Shown here piece after piece: positions 8,237 through 16,113 of a stretch of DNA of 64,000 nt (position 1 is the stretch's first letter; every line of letters begins with the position of its first letter). A model generated the notes under the pieces. That model saw only the letters and a program-made list of their open reading frames with translations. It had not been told where the DNA came from and did no database searches. Position numbers and translations under genes: made by a program. This DNA is from Streptomyces atratus (GTDB lineage: Bacteria > Actinomycetota > Actinomycetes > Streptomycetales > Streptomycetaceae). The DNA lies in assembly GCF_014648655.1 (NCBI RefSeq), contig NZ_BMRN01000007.1, positions 248,001 to 312,000 on the forward strand, written 5' to 3'.

Positions 8237-9298
8237 ATGGAGACCACTTCGCTCAGCCGTACGGTGGACGACGAGTTCGCGTCGCAGACCACTTACCTCG
8301 ACACCTCCAGTTGCGGGCTGCTGCCCCGGCGCACCGTGGACGCGGTGAAGGCGCTCGCCGAGTCGATCGCCACGGGCAGCAGGTCCGGCGCCGGTGACTT
8401 CGAGTCGGTGGACGCGGCCCGGGCCGGCTTCGCCCGCCTCGCCGGTGTCGACGCCGACCGGGTCGCCACCGGCAGCTCGGTCGCCGTACACGTCGGGCTG
8501 ATCGCGGCCTCACTGCCGGCGGGGGCCGAAGTCCTGGCGCCCGAAGGGGAGTTCAGCTCCGTCGTCAGTCCGTTCGCGGTCCGTGGCGATCTCAAGATGC
8601 GCTACGTCCCGCTGGACGGGCTGGCCGACGCGGTACGGCCCGGCACCGATCTCGTCGCCTTCTCCTCCGTGCAGTCCGCCGACGGCCGGATCGCCGATCT
8701 GGACGCGGTACGTGCGGCGGCCGCCGCCCACGGCGCCCGGACGCTGCTCGACGCCACCCAGTCGGCCGGCTGGCTGCCGCTGGACGCCGGGGCGTACGAC
8801 TACACCGTCACCGGCGGCTTCAAATTCCTGCTCTGCCCGCGCGGCGCGTCGTTCCTCACCGTCACCGAGGACGCGCAGCGCACCCTGCCGCCCGCCTTCG
8901 CCGCGTGGGTCGCCTCCGACGACCCGTGGAACAGTACGTACGGCCCGGTGGGGCGGCTCTCCCCGACCGCCCGTCGCTACGACGAACCGCCCGCCTTCCT
9001 CTCGTACCACGGCGCCGAACACTCCCTCGCGCTGCTGGGCGAGGTCGGCATCGACACCATTCACGCCCACGCCACCGGGCTCGCCGCCCGCATGCGGGCC
9101 GGGCTGGCCGGGCTGGGGCACGAGGTGGTGCCGACGGAGTCGACGATCGTGGCCGTGCCCGGACTCGGCGGGCGGGAGCCGGAGCTGGCGCGGGCCGGGG
9201 TGATGGTCTCGAACCGGGCGGGGAGTCTGCGCGCGGCCTTCCACCTGTACAACACGGAGGCCGATGTGGACCGTGCCCTGGATGTGCTCTCCGGCTGA
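8237..9298 (+). CDS. PLP-dependent aminotransferase class V / cysteine desulfurase-like enzyme
   Basis: ATG 8237 gives 353 residues. Class V features are present: YLDTSSCGLLPRRTVDAV at the N-terminus, ATGSSVAVHVGLIAASLP for the PLP phosphate site, TLLDATQSAGWLPLDAG with the cofactor-binding Asp, and the Schiff-base lysine in YDYTVTGGFKFLLCPRGASF. The C-terminal small domain ends with LRAAFHLYNTEADVDRAL, typical of selenocysteine-lyase/isopenicillin-epimerase-like members. The substrate cannot be told; no Suf or Isc genes are nearby. It ends 42 bases before the convergent MarR gene. Confidence 0.8.
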   Translation: METTSLSRTVDDEFASQTTYLDTSSCGLLPRRTVDAVKALAESIATGSRSGAGDFESVDAARAGFARLAGVDADRVATGSSVAVHVGLIAASLPAGAEVLAPEGEFSSVVSPFAVRGDLKMRYVPLDGLADAVRPGTDLVAFSSVQSADGRIADLDAVRAAAAAHGARTLLDATQSAGWLPLDAGAYDYTVTGGFKFLLCPRGASFLTVTEDAQRTLPPAFAAWVASDDPWNSTYGPVGRLSPTARRYDEPPAFLSYHGAEHSLALLGEVGIDTIHAHATGLAARMRAGLAGLGHEVVPTESTIVAVPGLGGREPELARAGVMVSNRAGSLRAAFHLYNTEADVDRALDVLSG

Positions 9299-9302
9299 AT
9301 CC

Positions 9303-9331
9303 GCCCGGATGCCGGCCGGACCCGTCCGGGC
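9303..9331. terminator. Weak hairpin between convergent genes
   Basis: GCCCGGA (9303-9309) pairs with TCCGGGC (9325-9331), in the 42-bp gap between the class V enzyme and the MarR gene. It could serve both strands. Confidence 0.35.
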
Positions 9332-9340
9332 GCCGGGGGA

Positions 9341-9844
9341 TCAGTGGCGCTCGGAGCAGTCCTCGGCCTCGGAGCAGTCCTCGGCCTCGTGGCAGAGGTT
9401 CTCCTCGACCTTGGCGAGCAGCCGGGCCAGCTCCTTGCGTTCGGACGGGTCCAGCCCGGCGAGGGTGTGCTCCTCCAGATTGGTCCAGGCCCGCTCGACG
9501 TCGGCGTGCAGCGCGCAGCTGTCGTCGGTGGCCTCGACCAGGACGGCCCTGCGGTCGTCCGGGTCGGGGCAGCGGCGGACGTGTCCGGTCTGTTCGAGGC
9601 GCTGGAGCATCTTGGTGACGGTGGAGGGGTCGAGGTCGACGGCCTTGATCAGCTCGGACTGGCGCACCGCACCCGCGTCCCACAGGTACATCATCAGGAA
9701 CTCCTGGCCGGGGTAGAGCCCGAGCCCCTTGAGCAGCTTGCCCGCGGCGAACCGGTGCAGCCGGGCGACCCGCGAGACGGCATGGCTGACGGGGCCGCCG
9801 AGGGCGGCGCTCGGCAGGTCGGTACAGGCGGGGTCGGCCTTCAT
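9341..9844 (-). CDS. MarR family transcriptional regulator with Cys-rich tail
   Basis: A 167-residue winged-helix regulator. The MarR core is clear: LHRFAAGKLLKGLGLYPGQE, the recognition helix region SELIKAVDLDPSTVTKMLQR, LEQTGHVRR and the wing motif DPDDRRAVLVEAT. It is divergent from the ene-reductase gene at 10002 and probably represses it and itself through the paired palindromes at 9925-9980. The C-terminus is odd: an 18-bp tandem duplication in the gene makes a repeated SEAEDC unit, leaving three closely spaced cysteines (LCHEAEDCSEAEDCSERH) in the last 18 residues. They could sense electrophiles or metals, which would fit control of an Old Yellow Enzyme; this is inference. Confidence 0.9.
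   Translation of the reverse strand: MKADPACTDLPSAALGGPVSHAVSRVARLHRFAAGKLLKGLGLYPGQEFLMMYLWDAGAVRQSELIKAVDLDPSTVTKMLQRLEQTGHVRRCPDPDDRRAVLVEATDDSCALHADVERAWTNLEEHTLAGLDPSERKELARLLAKVEENLCHEAEDCSEAEDCSERH
9351..9386. repeat. 18-bp perfect tandem duplication inside the MarR gene 3' end
   Basis: The unit TCGGAGCAGTCCTCGGCC occurs at 9351-9368 and again at 9369-9386 with no mismatch. It is in frame (six codons) and adds a second Cys-containing unit to the regulator's tail. Confidence 0.9.
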
Positions 9845-9924
9845 CGGGACTCCTCGGGGTGGTGCCGGGCGGAGCTCCTGGTGGGTCGGGAGCGCGGAGC
9901 CGGTCGCTTTCTGCGAACTTTACC

Positions 9925-9980
9925 TTGGTCGGCCAATCAATGGGTTACAGTGGCGCACGGCGCAGATAGTTGGCCGACCA
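9925..9980. promoter_or_regulatory. Paired MarR operators in the divergent promoter region
   Basis: TTGGTCGGCCAA (9925-9936) and its inverted copy TTGGCCGACCA (9970-9980) share an exact 11-bp inverted match; each has TTGG..CCAA-like half-sites. Centres are 45 bp apart, about four helical turns, so both sit on the same face of the DNA. They lie between the MarR start at 9844 and the ene-reductase start at 10002, the second about 20 bases before the ATG, fitting repression by the MarR protein. Confidence 0.7.
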
Positions 9981-10001
9981 CATAATTTTCCTGGAGCTTT
10001 C

Positions 10002-11078
10002 ATGACCACCGCATTCGACCCGATCGACCTGTCCGGTACCCAGCTCGCCAACCGCATCGCGATGGCCCCGATGACCCGCAGCCGGGCCGGTGAGGGTGGC
10101 ATTGCCACGGATCTCGTCGCCGAGTACTACGCCCAGCGCGCGTCGGCGGGCCTCATCATCACGGAGGGCATCCAGCCGTCGGCGGTGGGCCAGGGCTACC
10201 CCTCCACTCCTGGGCTGCACAGCACGGAGCAGGTCGCGTCCTGGCGCAAGGTCACCGACGCGGTGCACGCGGCGGGCGGCCGGATCTTCGCCCAGCTCAT
10301 GCACGCCGGCCGGATCGGCCACCCGGACCTGCTGGCGGACGGGCTCACCCCGGTCAGCGCCTCCCCGCTCAAGCCCGCCGGTCAGCTCTACACCGGCACG
10401 GGGCTGGAGGACTTCACCGAACCGCGCGAACTGACCGGCGACGAAGTCCGGCAGACCATAGCCGACTACGCGTCGGCCGCCCGTAACGCGGTCGACGCCG
10501 GCTTCGACGGGGTCGAGCTGCACGGCGCCAACGGTTACCTCATCCACCAGTTCCTCGCGCCCAACACCAACCTTCGCAACGACGAGTGGGGCGGCTCCGA
10601 GGAGGCCCGTATCCGGTTCGCCGTCGAGGTGGTCAAGGCCGTCGCCGCCGAGATCGGCGCGGAGCGGACCGGACTGCGCATCTCGCCCGGCAACCCGTAC
10701 AACGACATCGACGAGCCCGCGCCGGACGCCGTCTACGCCGCGCTGGTACGGGAGATCGAGCCGCTCGGCCTCGCCTACCTGCACGTCCTGGAAGCGGGGG
10801 AGATCCGCGAGCTGACCCTCGCGCTGCGCAAGCAGTTCTCCGGCACCTTCGTCATCAACCCGCTGACGGACGGGCCGACCGGACCGGACGACCACTCGTT
10901 GATCGACGACGGGATCGCCGACATCATCGCGTACGGTGCCCTGTTCATCGCCAACCCGGACCTGCCGGCCCGGCTGAAGGCCGGCGGCCCGTTCAACACC
11001 CCGGACCCGTCGACCTTCTTCGGCGGGGACGCGAAGGGATACGTCGACTACCCGGCGCTGGACACCGTTCAGTCCTGA
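10002..11078 (+). CDS. Alkene reductase, Old Yellow Enzyme family (NemA-like)
   Basis: ATG 10002 with CTGGAG upstream gives a 358-residue FMN TIM-barrel enzyme. OYE hallmarks are NRIAMAPMTRSRA (flavin site), the QLMHAGRIGH strand, GFDGVELHGANGYLIHQFLA including the substrate-binding His-x-x-Asn motif, NLRNDEWGGSEEARIRF, and a C-terminal GALFIANPDLPARL phosphate-binding segment. Such enzymes use NADPH to reduce activated C=C bonds (enones, maleimides, nitroesters), detoxifying electrophiles in the cytoplasm. The divergent MarR regulator and two shared operators imply induction by such compounds. Confidence 0.93.
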   Translation: MTTAFDPIDLSGTQLANRIAMAPMTRSRAGEGGIATDLVAEYYAQRASAGLIITEGIQPSAVGQGYPSTPGLHSTEQVASWRKVTDAVHAAGGRIFAQLMHAGRIGHPDLLADGLTPVSASPLKPAGQLYTGTGLEDFTEPRELTGDEVRQTIADYASAARNAVDAGFDGVELHGANGYLIHQFLAPNTNLRNDEWGGSEEARIRFAVEVVKAVAAEIGAERTGLRISPGNPYNDIDEPAPDAVYAALVREIEPLGLAYLHVLEAGEIRELTLALRKQFSGTFVINPLTDGPTGPDDHSLIDDGIADIIAYGALFIANPDLPARLKAGGPFNTPDPSTFFGGDAKGYVDYPALDTVQS

Positions 11079-11353
11079 GGCCGTGCGGGTCGCCGGGTTG
11101 CGGTCAAGGCCTGGCGTCCGCGAAGGGGTTCAGCACATCCTCCTGCAGGCCCATGATGTCGGGCATGGCCCAGAGGCCCTCACCCGGCCGAGGACCGGCG
11201 CCGCGTGGCGGGTGGGGGTGCTGTGCCTCGACGGCCGGTACTTGGCCGGCCGGGTCGGGCAGATGGGTCAGGCCCACCACACCGAAGCGGGCCCGTCCCC
11301 GCTCGGCGGCCGACGCGTTCCGACAGCGCCCCCGGCGCGCCCGCGCCCCTCCG
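11079..11353. other. 275-bp interval with a possible gene tail
   Basis: On the minus strand the stretch ending at 11104 reads MPDIMGLQEDVLNPFADARP followed by TGA, with good codon usage, but nothing recognisable precedes it. It may be the 3' end of a lost gene. The remainder is GC-rich, with a GGCCGG...CCGGCC dyad near 11233-11251. Confidence 0.3.
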
Positions 11354-12379
11354 TTACTCCCGGCCCGACTCCTCCAGCGGCGCACTGTGCCACTTCCACG
11401 AGGTGACCCGGGGATGACCGGGCAGTTCGCCGCGGCCGGTGGCCCAGAGCAGGACGGCCCATCGGTCGGTGTCCTTCGGGACGTCCGGAAACAGCCGGGC
11501 CAGTACCCGGTCACAGAGATCGGCGGGCGGGGTCCAGGGGACGTCCAGGCTCGCGGCGAGGTCATGCACGTGCACCAGGGTCTCCACGATGCCCATGGCG
11601 GCGAAGCCCTCCGGGTCCGACACCCCGTAGGAGTGGTACGAGCGGACCTCGGGCGAGGCCGTCCGTACCATCGCCGCGAGCAGCGCGCCGCTCGCCTCCA
11701 GCGTCTGGAGCAGCCCGGCGGTCCCGGCCGACCGGTCCGCGAAGATCGCGTTCGCCGGTCCGCCCTTGTGCTCGGCGCTCCAGCGGTAGGGGACGTACGT
11801 GTCCAGCGGCGGCTGCCGCGGGCCCAGCTGCGCCGCGTAGGAGAAGAGATCGTCGCTCAGGTGCTCCGCGGTCTCCCAGCAGTCCCACTCCAACGTCCCG
11901 GCCGGGACCAGCCAGTTGTCCGCCGGGGACTTCCGGAGCGCGTCGACCGCCAGGCGGACCGCGGTGGTCACATCGTCCGCCGTGACCGGCAGCCGGGTCC
12001 CGGTCAGTGCGGCCCGTTCCGCCGCACTGCACTCGACACAGAACTCATTGCCCTCCGGATCGGCGAGCGTCGCCCAGCCCCGCCCGTTCGGCCTGCGGTG
12101 GTCGGCCACGAGGGTGGCACCCAGGCCGAGCAGCCGCTCCACCTCCTCGTCGCGGGTGCGGTCCTGCGGCTGAATGTCCAGGTGCAGACGGTTCTTGCTG
12201 CTCTTCGGCTCGGGCACCGAGATGAAGAGCAGCGCGGCACCGGGGGCCTCGACGAGTGCCTCGGGATCGCCGGGGGCGTCCTCGTCGGAGAGCGGGGCGC
12301 CGAGTACCCCGGACCAGAAGGCGGCGAGCTCGTAGGCGTCGGCGCAGTCGATCGTGATGTGACGTACGAGTGAAGTCAT
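11354..12379 (-). CDS. VOC-family protein fused to a DinB/maleylpyruvate-isomerase-like domain
   Basis: ATG 12379 is the natural start (MTSLVRHITIDCADAYELAA); the longer in-frame extension is Arg-rich and unconserved. Residues 1-120 form a glyoxalase/VOC half-barrel (FWSGVLGAPL, NRLHLDIQPQDRTRDEEVER, TLADPEGNEFCVE). Residues 140-335 form a second module with WDCWETAEHLSDDLFSYAAQ and IVETLVHVHDLAASLDVPWT, whose spaced His residues recall the metal site of DinB/MDMPI enzymes that use mycothiol or act on thiol adducts. A VOC-DinB fusion suggests one metalloenzyme for a thiol-conjugated toxic compound; substrate unknown. It is monocistronic, downstream of nothing obvious. Confidence 0.75.
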   Translation of the reverse strand: MTSLVRHITIDCADAYELAAFWSGVLGAPLSDEDAPGDPEALVEAPGAALLFISVPEPKSSKNRLHLDIQPQDRTRDEEVERLLGLGATLVADHRRPNGRGWATLADPEGNEFCVECSAAERAALTGTRLPVTADDVTTAVRLAVDALRKSPADNWLVPAGTLEWDCWETAEHLSDDLFSYAAQLGPRQPPLDTYVPYRWSAEHKGGPANAIFADRSAGTAGLLQTLEASGALLAAMVRTASPEVRSYHSYGVSDPEGFAAMGIVETLVHVHDLAASLDVPWTPPADLCDRVLARLFPDVPKDTDRWAVLLWATGRGELPGHPRVTSWKWHSAPLEESGRE

Positions 12380-12474
12380 GGGCCCCACTGTCGCCGCTCG
12401 TGGCCGTCGTGGTCCACCAACTTTGGAGAGGGGGCGACGAACGCCGCCCCCGTCCCTTTCAGCTCGCCGGCACG

Positions 12475-13368
12475 TCACTTCACCGGCGTGAAGTCCCGCG
12501 CCCCGATGAATTCCGGACGCCGCGCCGGAGCCGCGAACGGCTCCTCGGCGGCGTTCTCCACGCTGTTGAAGACGATGAAGACATTGCTGCGCGGGTACGG
12601 GGTGATGTTGTCCCCCGAGCCGTGCATGCAGTTGCAGTCGAACCAGGTCGCCGAACCCGCCTTGCCCGTGAAGAGCTTGATGCCGTGCCGGTCGGCCAGC
12701 TTCGTCAGCGCCTCGTCGGACGGGATGCCGGCGTCCTGCATCTTCAGGGACTTCTTGTAGTTGTCCTTCGGTGTCTCGCCCGCACAGCCGAGGAACGACT
12801 TGTGCGAACCGGGCATGATCATCAGCCCGCCGTTGGTGTCGTGGTTCTCGGTCAGCGCGATCGACACGGACACCGCGCGCATGTTCGGCAGACCGTCCTC
12901 GGCGTGCCAGGTCTCGAAGTCCGAGTGCCAGTAGAACCCCGAAGCGCCGAAGCCCGGCTTGACGTTGATCCGGGACTGGTGGACGTACACGTCCGAACCG
13001 AGGATCTGACGGGCCCGGCCCACCACGCGCTCGTCACTGACCAGCCGGGCGAAGACGTCGCTGATCCGGTGAACCTCGAAGACCGACCGTACCTTCTGCG
13101 ACTTCGGCTCTATGATCGAGCGCTCGTCGGCCCGCACCGCCGGATCGGTGATCAGCCGGTCCAGTTCGGCGTGGTACACGGCGACCTCGGCCGGTGTGAT
13201 CAGCTGGTCCACGCCGAGGAAGCCGTCGCGCTCGAAGCCCTGCAGATCCTTCACGGCGACCGGCCCCGGGGTGCCGGGCGGGGACCAGATGACCGGGTCC
13301 TGACGGGGCGTGATCATCTCGGCTGCGCCGCGTGTGGGGTACAGATCGGCGCGTACATCGGTGGTCAT
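12475..13368 (-). CDS. ectD: Ectoine hydroxylase
   Basis: A 297-residue Fe(II)/2-oxoglutarate dioxygenase of the PhyH family that converts ectoine to 5-hydroxyectoine. The metal ligands are visible: His and Asp in GFYWHSDFETWHAEDG near residue 145 and the distal His in FDCNCMHGSGDNITPYPRSN, with the following Arg binding 2-oxoglutarate. The signature VDQLITPAEVAVYHAELD and TENHDTNGGLMIMPGSHKSF are EctD-specific. It is the last gene of the leftward ectABCD operon, with three bases between the ectC stop and its ATG. Osmotic or heat induction is known for this operon in streptomycetes. Confidence 0.96.
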   Translation of the reverse strand: MTTDVRADLYPTRGAAEMITPRQDPVIWSPPGTPGPVAVKDLQGFERDGFLGVDQLITPAEVAVYHAELDRLITDPAVRADERSIIEPKSQKVRSVFEVHRISDVFARLVSDERVVGRARQILGSDVYVHQSRINVKPGFGASGFYWHSDFETWHAEDGLPNMRAVSVSIALTENHDTNGGLMIMPGSHKSFLGCAGETPKDNYKKSLKMQDAGIPSDEALTKLADRHGIKLFTGKAGSATWFDCNCMHGSGDNITPYPRSNVFIVFNSVENAAEEPFAAPARRPEFIGARDFTPVK

Positions 13369-13371
13369 GGT

Positions 13372-13770
13372 TCAGCCCTCCTCGGTCAGGAGGGGGTAGA
13401 CACCGTGCTCGTCGTGCTCCTCCCGTCCGGTGACCGGAGGGTTGAAGACGCAGACACAGCGGAAGTCGGTCTTCGGCCGCATGGTGTGATGCTCATGGCC
13501 GTTCAGCAGGTACATCGTGCCGGGCGTGATCCAGTGCTTCTCGCCGGTCTCGTCATTGGTGAGCTCGGCCTCGCCCTCGACGCACAGGACGGCCTCGATG
13601 TGGTTCGCGTACCACATCGATGTCTCGGTACCCGCGTACATCGTGGTCTCGTGGAGCGAGAAGCCCACCTTCTCCCGCGCGAGCACGATGCGCTTGCTCT
13701 CCCAGGTTCCGGAAGCGGCCTTCACATGCCTGTCGGTGTTCTCGATGTCACTGAACGATCGGACGATCAC
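13372..13770 (-). CDS. ectC: L-ectoine synthase
   Basis: A 132-residue cupin starting at GTG 13770. It cyclises N-gamma-acetyl-2,4-diaminobutyrate to ectoine by water elimination, using an iron ion in the barrel. The family opening [20 protein letters not shown] is complete, and the cupin motifs HYxN-like [19 protein letters not shown] and [16 protein letters not shown] hold the metal-binding residues. The length equals the usual 130-140. It lies 68 bases after ectB and three bases before ectD. Confidence 0.96.
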   Translation of the reverse strand: MIVRSFSDIENTDRHVKAASGTWESKRIVLAREKVGFSLHETTMYAGTETSMWYANHIEAVLCVEGEAELTNDETGEKHWITPGTMYLLNGHEHHTMRPKTDFRCVCVFNPPVTGREEHDEHGVYPLLTEEG

Positions 13771-13838
13771 GGTGGGTCGGTGCCTTTCTCTCTGCGGTGG
13801 TGTTTCTCGTCGGACCCGCGTAGGGGGCGGGTCCGGGA

Positions 13839-15107
13839 TCAGGCGGTCTCGCGGACTGCGCGGGCCAGTGTCCGCAGGCCCTCGTCCAGCTCCTCGGGGG
13901 TGACGGTCAGCGGCGGCAGCAGCTTCACGACCTCGCTCTGCGGACCGGAGGTCTCGACAAGGAGGCCCAGCTCGAAGGCGCGGGCGCAGACCGCGACGGC
14001 GCGCGACTTGTCGGTGAACTCCATGCCCCAGACCAGGCCGCGGCCCCGGAACTGCGCACCGAGCCGGGCGTGTTCGTCACAGATCGCAAGAAGGGCCTGC
14101 TCGATCTGCTCGCCCCGGGCCAGGGTCTGCTTCTCCATCTGTCCGTCCGCCCAGTAGGCGTCCAGCGCGGCGGCGGCCGTGACGAACGCCGGGTTGTTGC
14201 CGCGGAAGGTGCCGTTGTGCTCGCCCGGCCCCCAGATGTCCAGCTCCGGTGTGAACAGGCAGAGCGACATGGGCAGTCCGTAGCCGCTGATGGACTTGGA
14301 CAGGGTGACGATGTCGGGGGCGATGCCGGCCTCCTCGAACGAGAAGAACGCCCCCGTGCGTCCGCAGCCCATCTGGATGTCGTCGACGATCAGGAGCATG
14401 TCGCGGCGGTGGCACAGGTCGGAGAGCGCCCGCAGCCACTCGGGGCGCGCCACATTGATGCCGCCCTCGCCCTGCACCGTCTCGACGATCACGGCGGCGG
14501 GCTGGTTGAGACCGGAGCCCTGGTCCTCCAGGAGCCGCTCGAACCAGAGGAAGTCCGGTACCCGGCCGTCGAGGTAGTTGTCGAACGGCATCGGGGTGCC
14601 GTGCACCAGCGGGATACCGGCCCCGGCCCGCTTGAAGGCGTTGCCGGTGACGGCGAGCGAGCCCAGCGACATGCCGTGGAAGGCGTTGGTGAACGAGACG
14701 ATCGACTCGCGCCCCTTCACCTTACGGGCCAGCTTCAGCGCCGCCTCGACCGCGTTGGTGCCGGTCGGGCCGGGGAACATCACCTTGTACGGGAGATCAC
14801 GCGGGCGCAGCACGATGTTCTGGAAGGACTCCAGAAAGGCGCGTTTCGCGGTGGTGGCCATGTCGAGGCCGTGGGTGATGCCGTCGCGCTCGATGTAGTC
14901 GATCAGCGCGCGTTTCAGTACCGGGTTGTTGTGGCCGTAGTTGAGAGATCCGGCCCCGGCGAAGAAGTCGAGGTAGGTGTGGCCGTCCTCGTCGGTCAGA
15001 CGGGCGCCCTGCGCATGGTCGAACACTGCGGGCCAACTGCGGCAGTAGCTTCGTACCTCCGACTCCAGGGTCTCGAAGACACTCAGCGCGGGCGGGGTGA
15101 TGGTCAC
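13839..15107 (-). CDS. ectB: Diaminobutyrate--2-oxoglutarate transaminase
   Basis: GTG 15107 follows an AGGAG site and starts the expected [20 protein letters not shown]; the in-frame extension upstream runs into the repeat region and is not coding. The 422-residue class III aminotransferase makes L-2,4-diaminobutyrate from aspartate semialdehyde. Motifs are [20 protein letters not shown] for the PLP phosphate, [33 protein letters not shown] with the cofactor Asp, and the Schiff-base Lys in [16 protein letters not shown]. It is the second gene of ectABCD, 147 bases after ectA, unusually far because a tandem repeat fills the gap. Confidence 0.96.
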   Translation of the reverse strand: MTITPPALSVFETLESEVRSYCRSWPAVFDHAQGARLTDEDGHTYLDFFAGAGSLNYGHNNPVLKRALIDYIERDGITHGLDMATTAKRAFLESFQNIVLRPRDLPYKVMFPGPTGTNAVEAALKLARKVKGRESIVSFTNAFHGMSLGSLAVTGNAFKRAGAGIPLVHGTPMPFDNYLDGRVPDFLWFERLLEDQGSGLNQPAAVIVETVQGEGGINVARPEWLRALSDLCHRRDMLLIVDDIQMGCGRTGAFFSFEEAGIAPDIVTLSKSISGYGLPMSLCLFTPELDIWGPGEHNGTFRGNNPAFVTAAAALDAYWADGQMEKQTLARGEQIEQALLAICDEHARLGAQFRGRGLVWGMEFTDKSRAVAVCARAFELGLLVETSGPQSEVVKLLPPLTVTPEELDEGLRTLARAVRETA

Positions 15108-15150
15108 AGGGAATCTCCTGCTTGAGGGGGGTGTGACGGGCTGCGGTGTG

Positions 15151-15278
15151 CTCAGGTGCGGAACGGGCCGAGGCGCTCGGACGTGGAACGGGCCGATGAT
15201 GCGCTCGGACATGGAACGGGCCGATGCGCTCAGGCGTGGAACGGGCCGATGCGCTCAGGCGTGGAACGGGCCGATGCG
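15151..15278. repeat. Five-copy 25-bp tandem repeat derived from the end of ectA
   Basis: Units at 15151-15175, 15176-15203 (28 bp, a 3-bp insertion), 15204-15228, 15229-15253 and 15254-15278. The last unit is the true 3' end of ectA and encodes RIGPFHA plus the stop; the unit beside it is identical, and units become more diverged with distance. Each copy on the minus strand contains GGCCCGTTCC followed by a stop-like TGA or its variant. The array fills most of the ectA-ectB gap. Confidence 0.9.
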
Positions 15279-15785
15279 GTACAGCACTTCCGGCAGATGC
15301 GTTTCCTCGGGGAACAGCTCGCCGTCGAAGAGCACTTCACGCTCCAGGGCCACGTCGTGGCGCAGCGCGTAGGAGGTGAACAGCCGGTCCGACGCGGTGT
15401 TGTCCGGGGTGACGGTCGTCTCCACCGAGGCCAGGCCCTGCGAGGCTGCGACCCGCGAGGTCAGCGCGTCCAGCAGCTTTCCCGCCAGTCCGGTCCCGCG
15501 GTGGCCGTGGTCGACGGCCACCTGCCAGACGACGAGTGTCTCGGGGCGGTCCGGCCGGAGGAATCCCGTCACGAAGGCAACGGGCCCGCCGGTCTCGTCG
15601 CGGGCGACCACGGAGGTGGCCGCGAAGTCACGGCACCACAGCAGGTAGCTGTACGAGGAGTTGAGGTCCAGGACCTCGGAGTCGCGGGCGATGCGCCAGA
15701 TCGCGGCTCCGTCCTCCACTCGTGGGGTGTCGATGGTGAGGAATTCACTTCGGGCACTTGCAAAATCTGCTGGTGCGGCGGTCAT
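15255..15785 (-). CDS. ectA: L-2,4-diaminobutyric acid acetyltransferase
   Basis: ATG 15785 gives 176 residues, the normal EctA length; longer in-frame starts enter the promoter. It is a GNAT enzyme that transfers acetyl from acetyl-CoA to the gamma-amino group of diaminobutyrate. Diagnostic blocks are AAIWRIARDSEVLDLNSSYS and YLLWCRDFAATSVVARDE, and the CoA-binding loop VDHGHRGTGLAGKLLDAL. It is the first gene of the leftward ectABCD operon. Its last 24 bases are the source of the 25-bp repeat array that follows. Confidence 0.96.
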   Translation of the reverse strand: MTAAPADFASARSEFLTIDTPRVEDGAAIWRIARDSEVLDLNSSYSYLLWCRDFAATSVVARDETGGPVAFVTGFLRPDRPETLVVWQVAVDHGHRGTGLAGKLLDALTSRVAASQGLASVETTVTPDNTASDRLFTSYALRHDVALEREVLFDGELFPEETHLPEVLYRIGPFHA

Positions 15786-16046
15786 GCGAATTGAATTTAC
15801 CCAGCAAATTCTGAAATTGCATCGACGCAAGGGCTTGGGTGGAGTGACCCTTTGTGTTATCACGCGGGCGCGTGCACCGGCGCGATCCGGCATCGCTTTC
15901 TTCTGCTTTGGGTGCTATTTATCCGGCATAACGGCCGCGATGTGGAGTCGGTCACAAGGTCGTAACTCTCGGGTGACGCAACGGAATTGTGTGGATCCGG
16001 CTTCTGGAAACTCGGGTGTTTAGGGTCGGGGAAAGCGGGCAGAAGA
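15786..16046 (-). promoter_or_regulatory. Upstream region of ectA, presumed osmo-responsive promoter
   Basis: The 261 bases between ectA and the terminator at 16047 are AT-rich for this genome, especially 15786-15830 (AATTTACCCAGCAAATTC) and 15960-16020. No open frame is credible. This should hold the ectABCD promoter; I cannot assign a -10/-35 pair with confidence. Confidence 0.45.
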
Positions 16047-16084
16047 ATGCGGGGAGCTGCTCTGAATAGAGCAGCTCCCCGCAT
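16047..16084 (-). terminator. Perfect 16-bp intrinsic terminator
   Basis: ATGCGGGGAGCTGCTC (16047-16062) pairs perfectly with GAGCAGCTCCCCGCAT (16069-16084) around a 6-base loop. On the minus strand it lies 30 bases after the stop of the class V aminotransferase gene and is followed by TTCTTCT. It insulates the ectA promoter from that gene. Confidence 0.9.
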
Positions 16085-16113
16085 TTGTGGAATATTGACG
16101 TCCCGGTGCGGAT

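Noticed and set aside
15151..15278. Tandem units near ectA read as a CRISPR array
   Set aside because: Units are contiguous with no spacers and include coding sequence of ectA.
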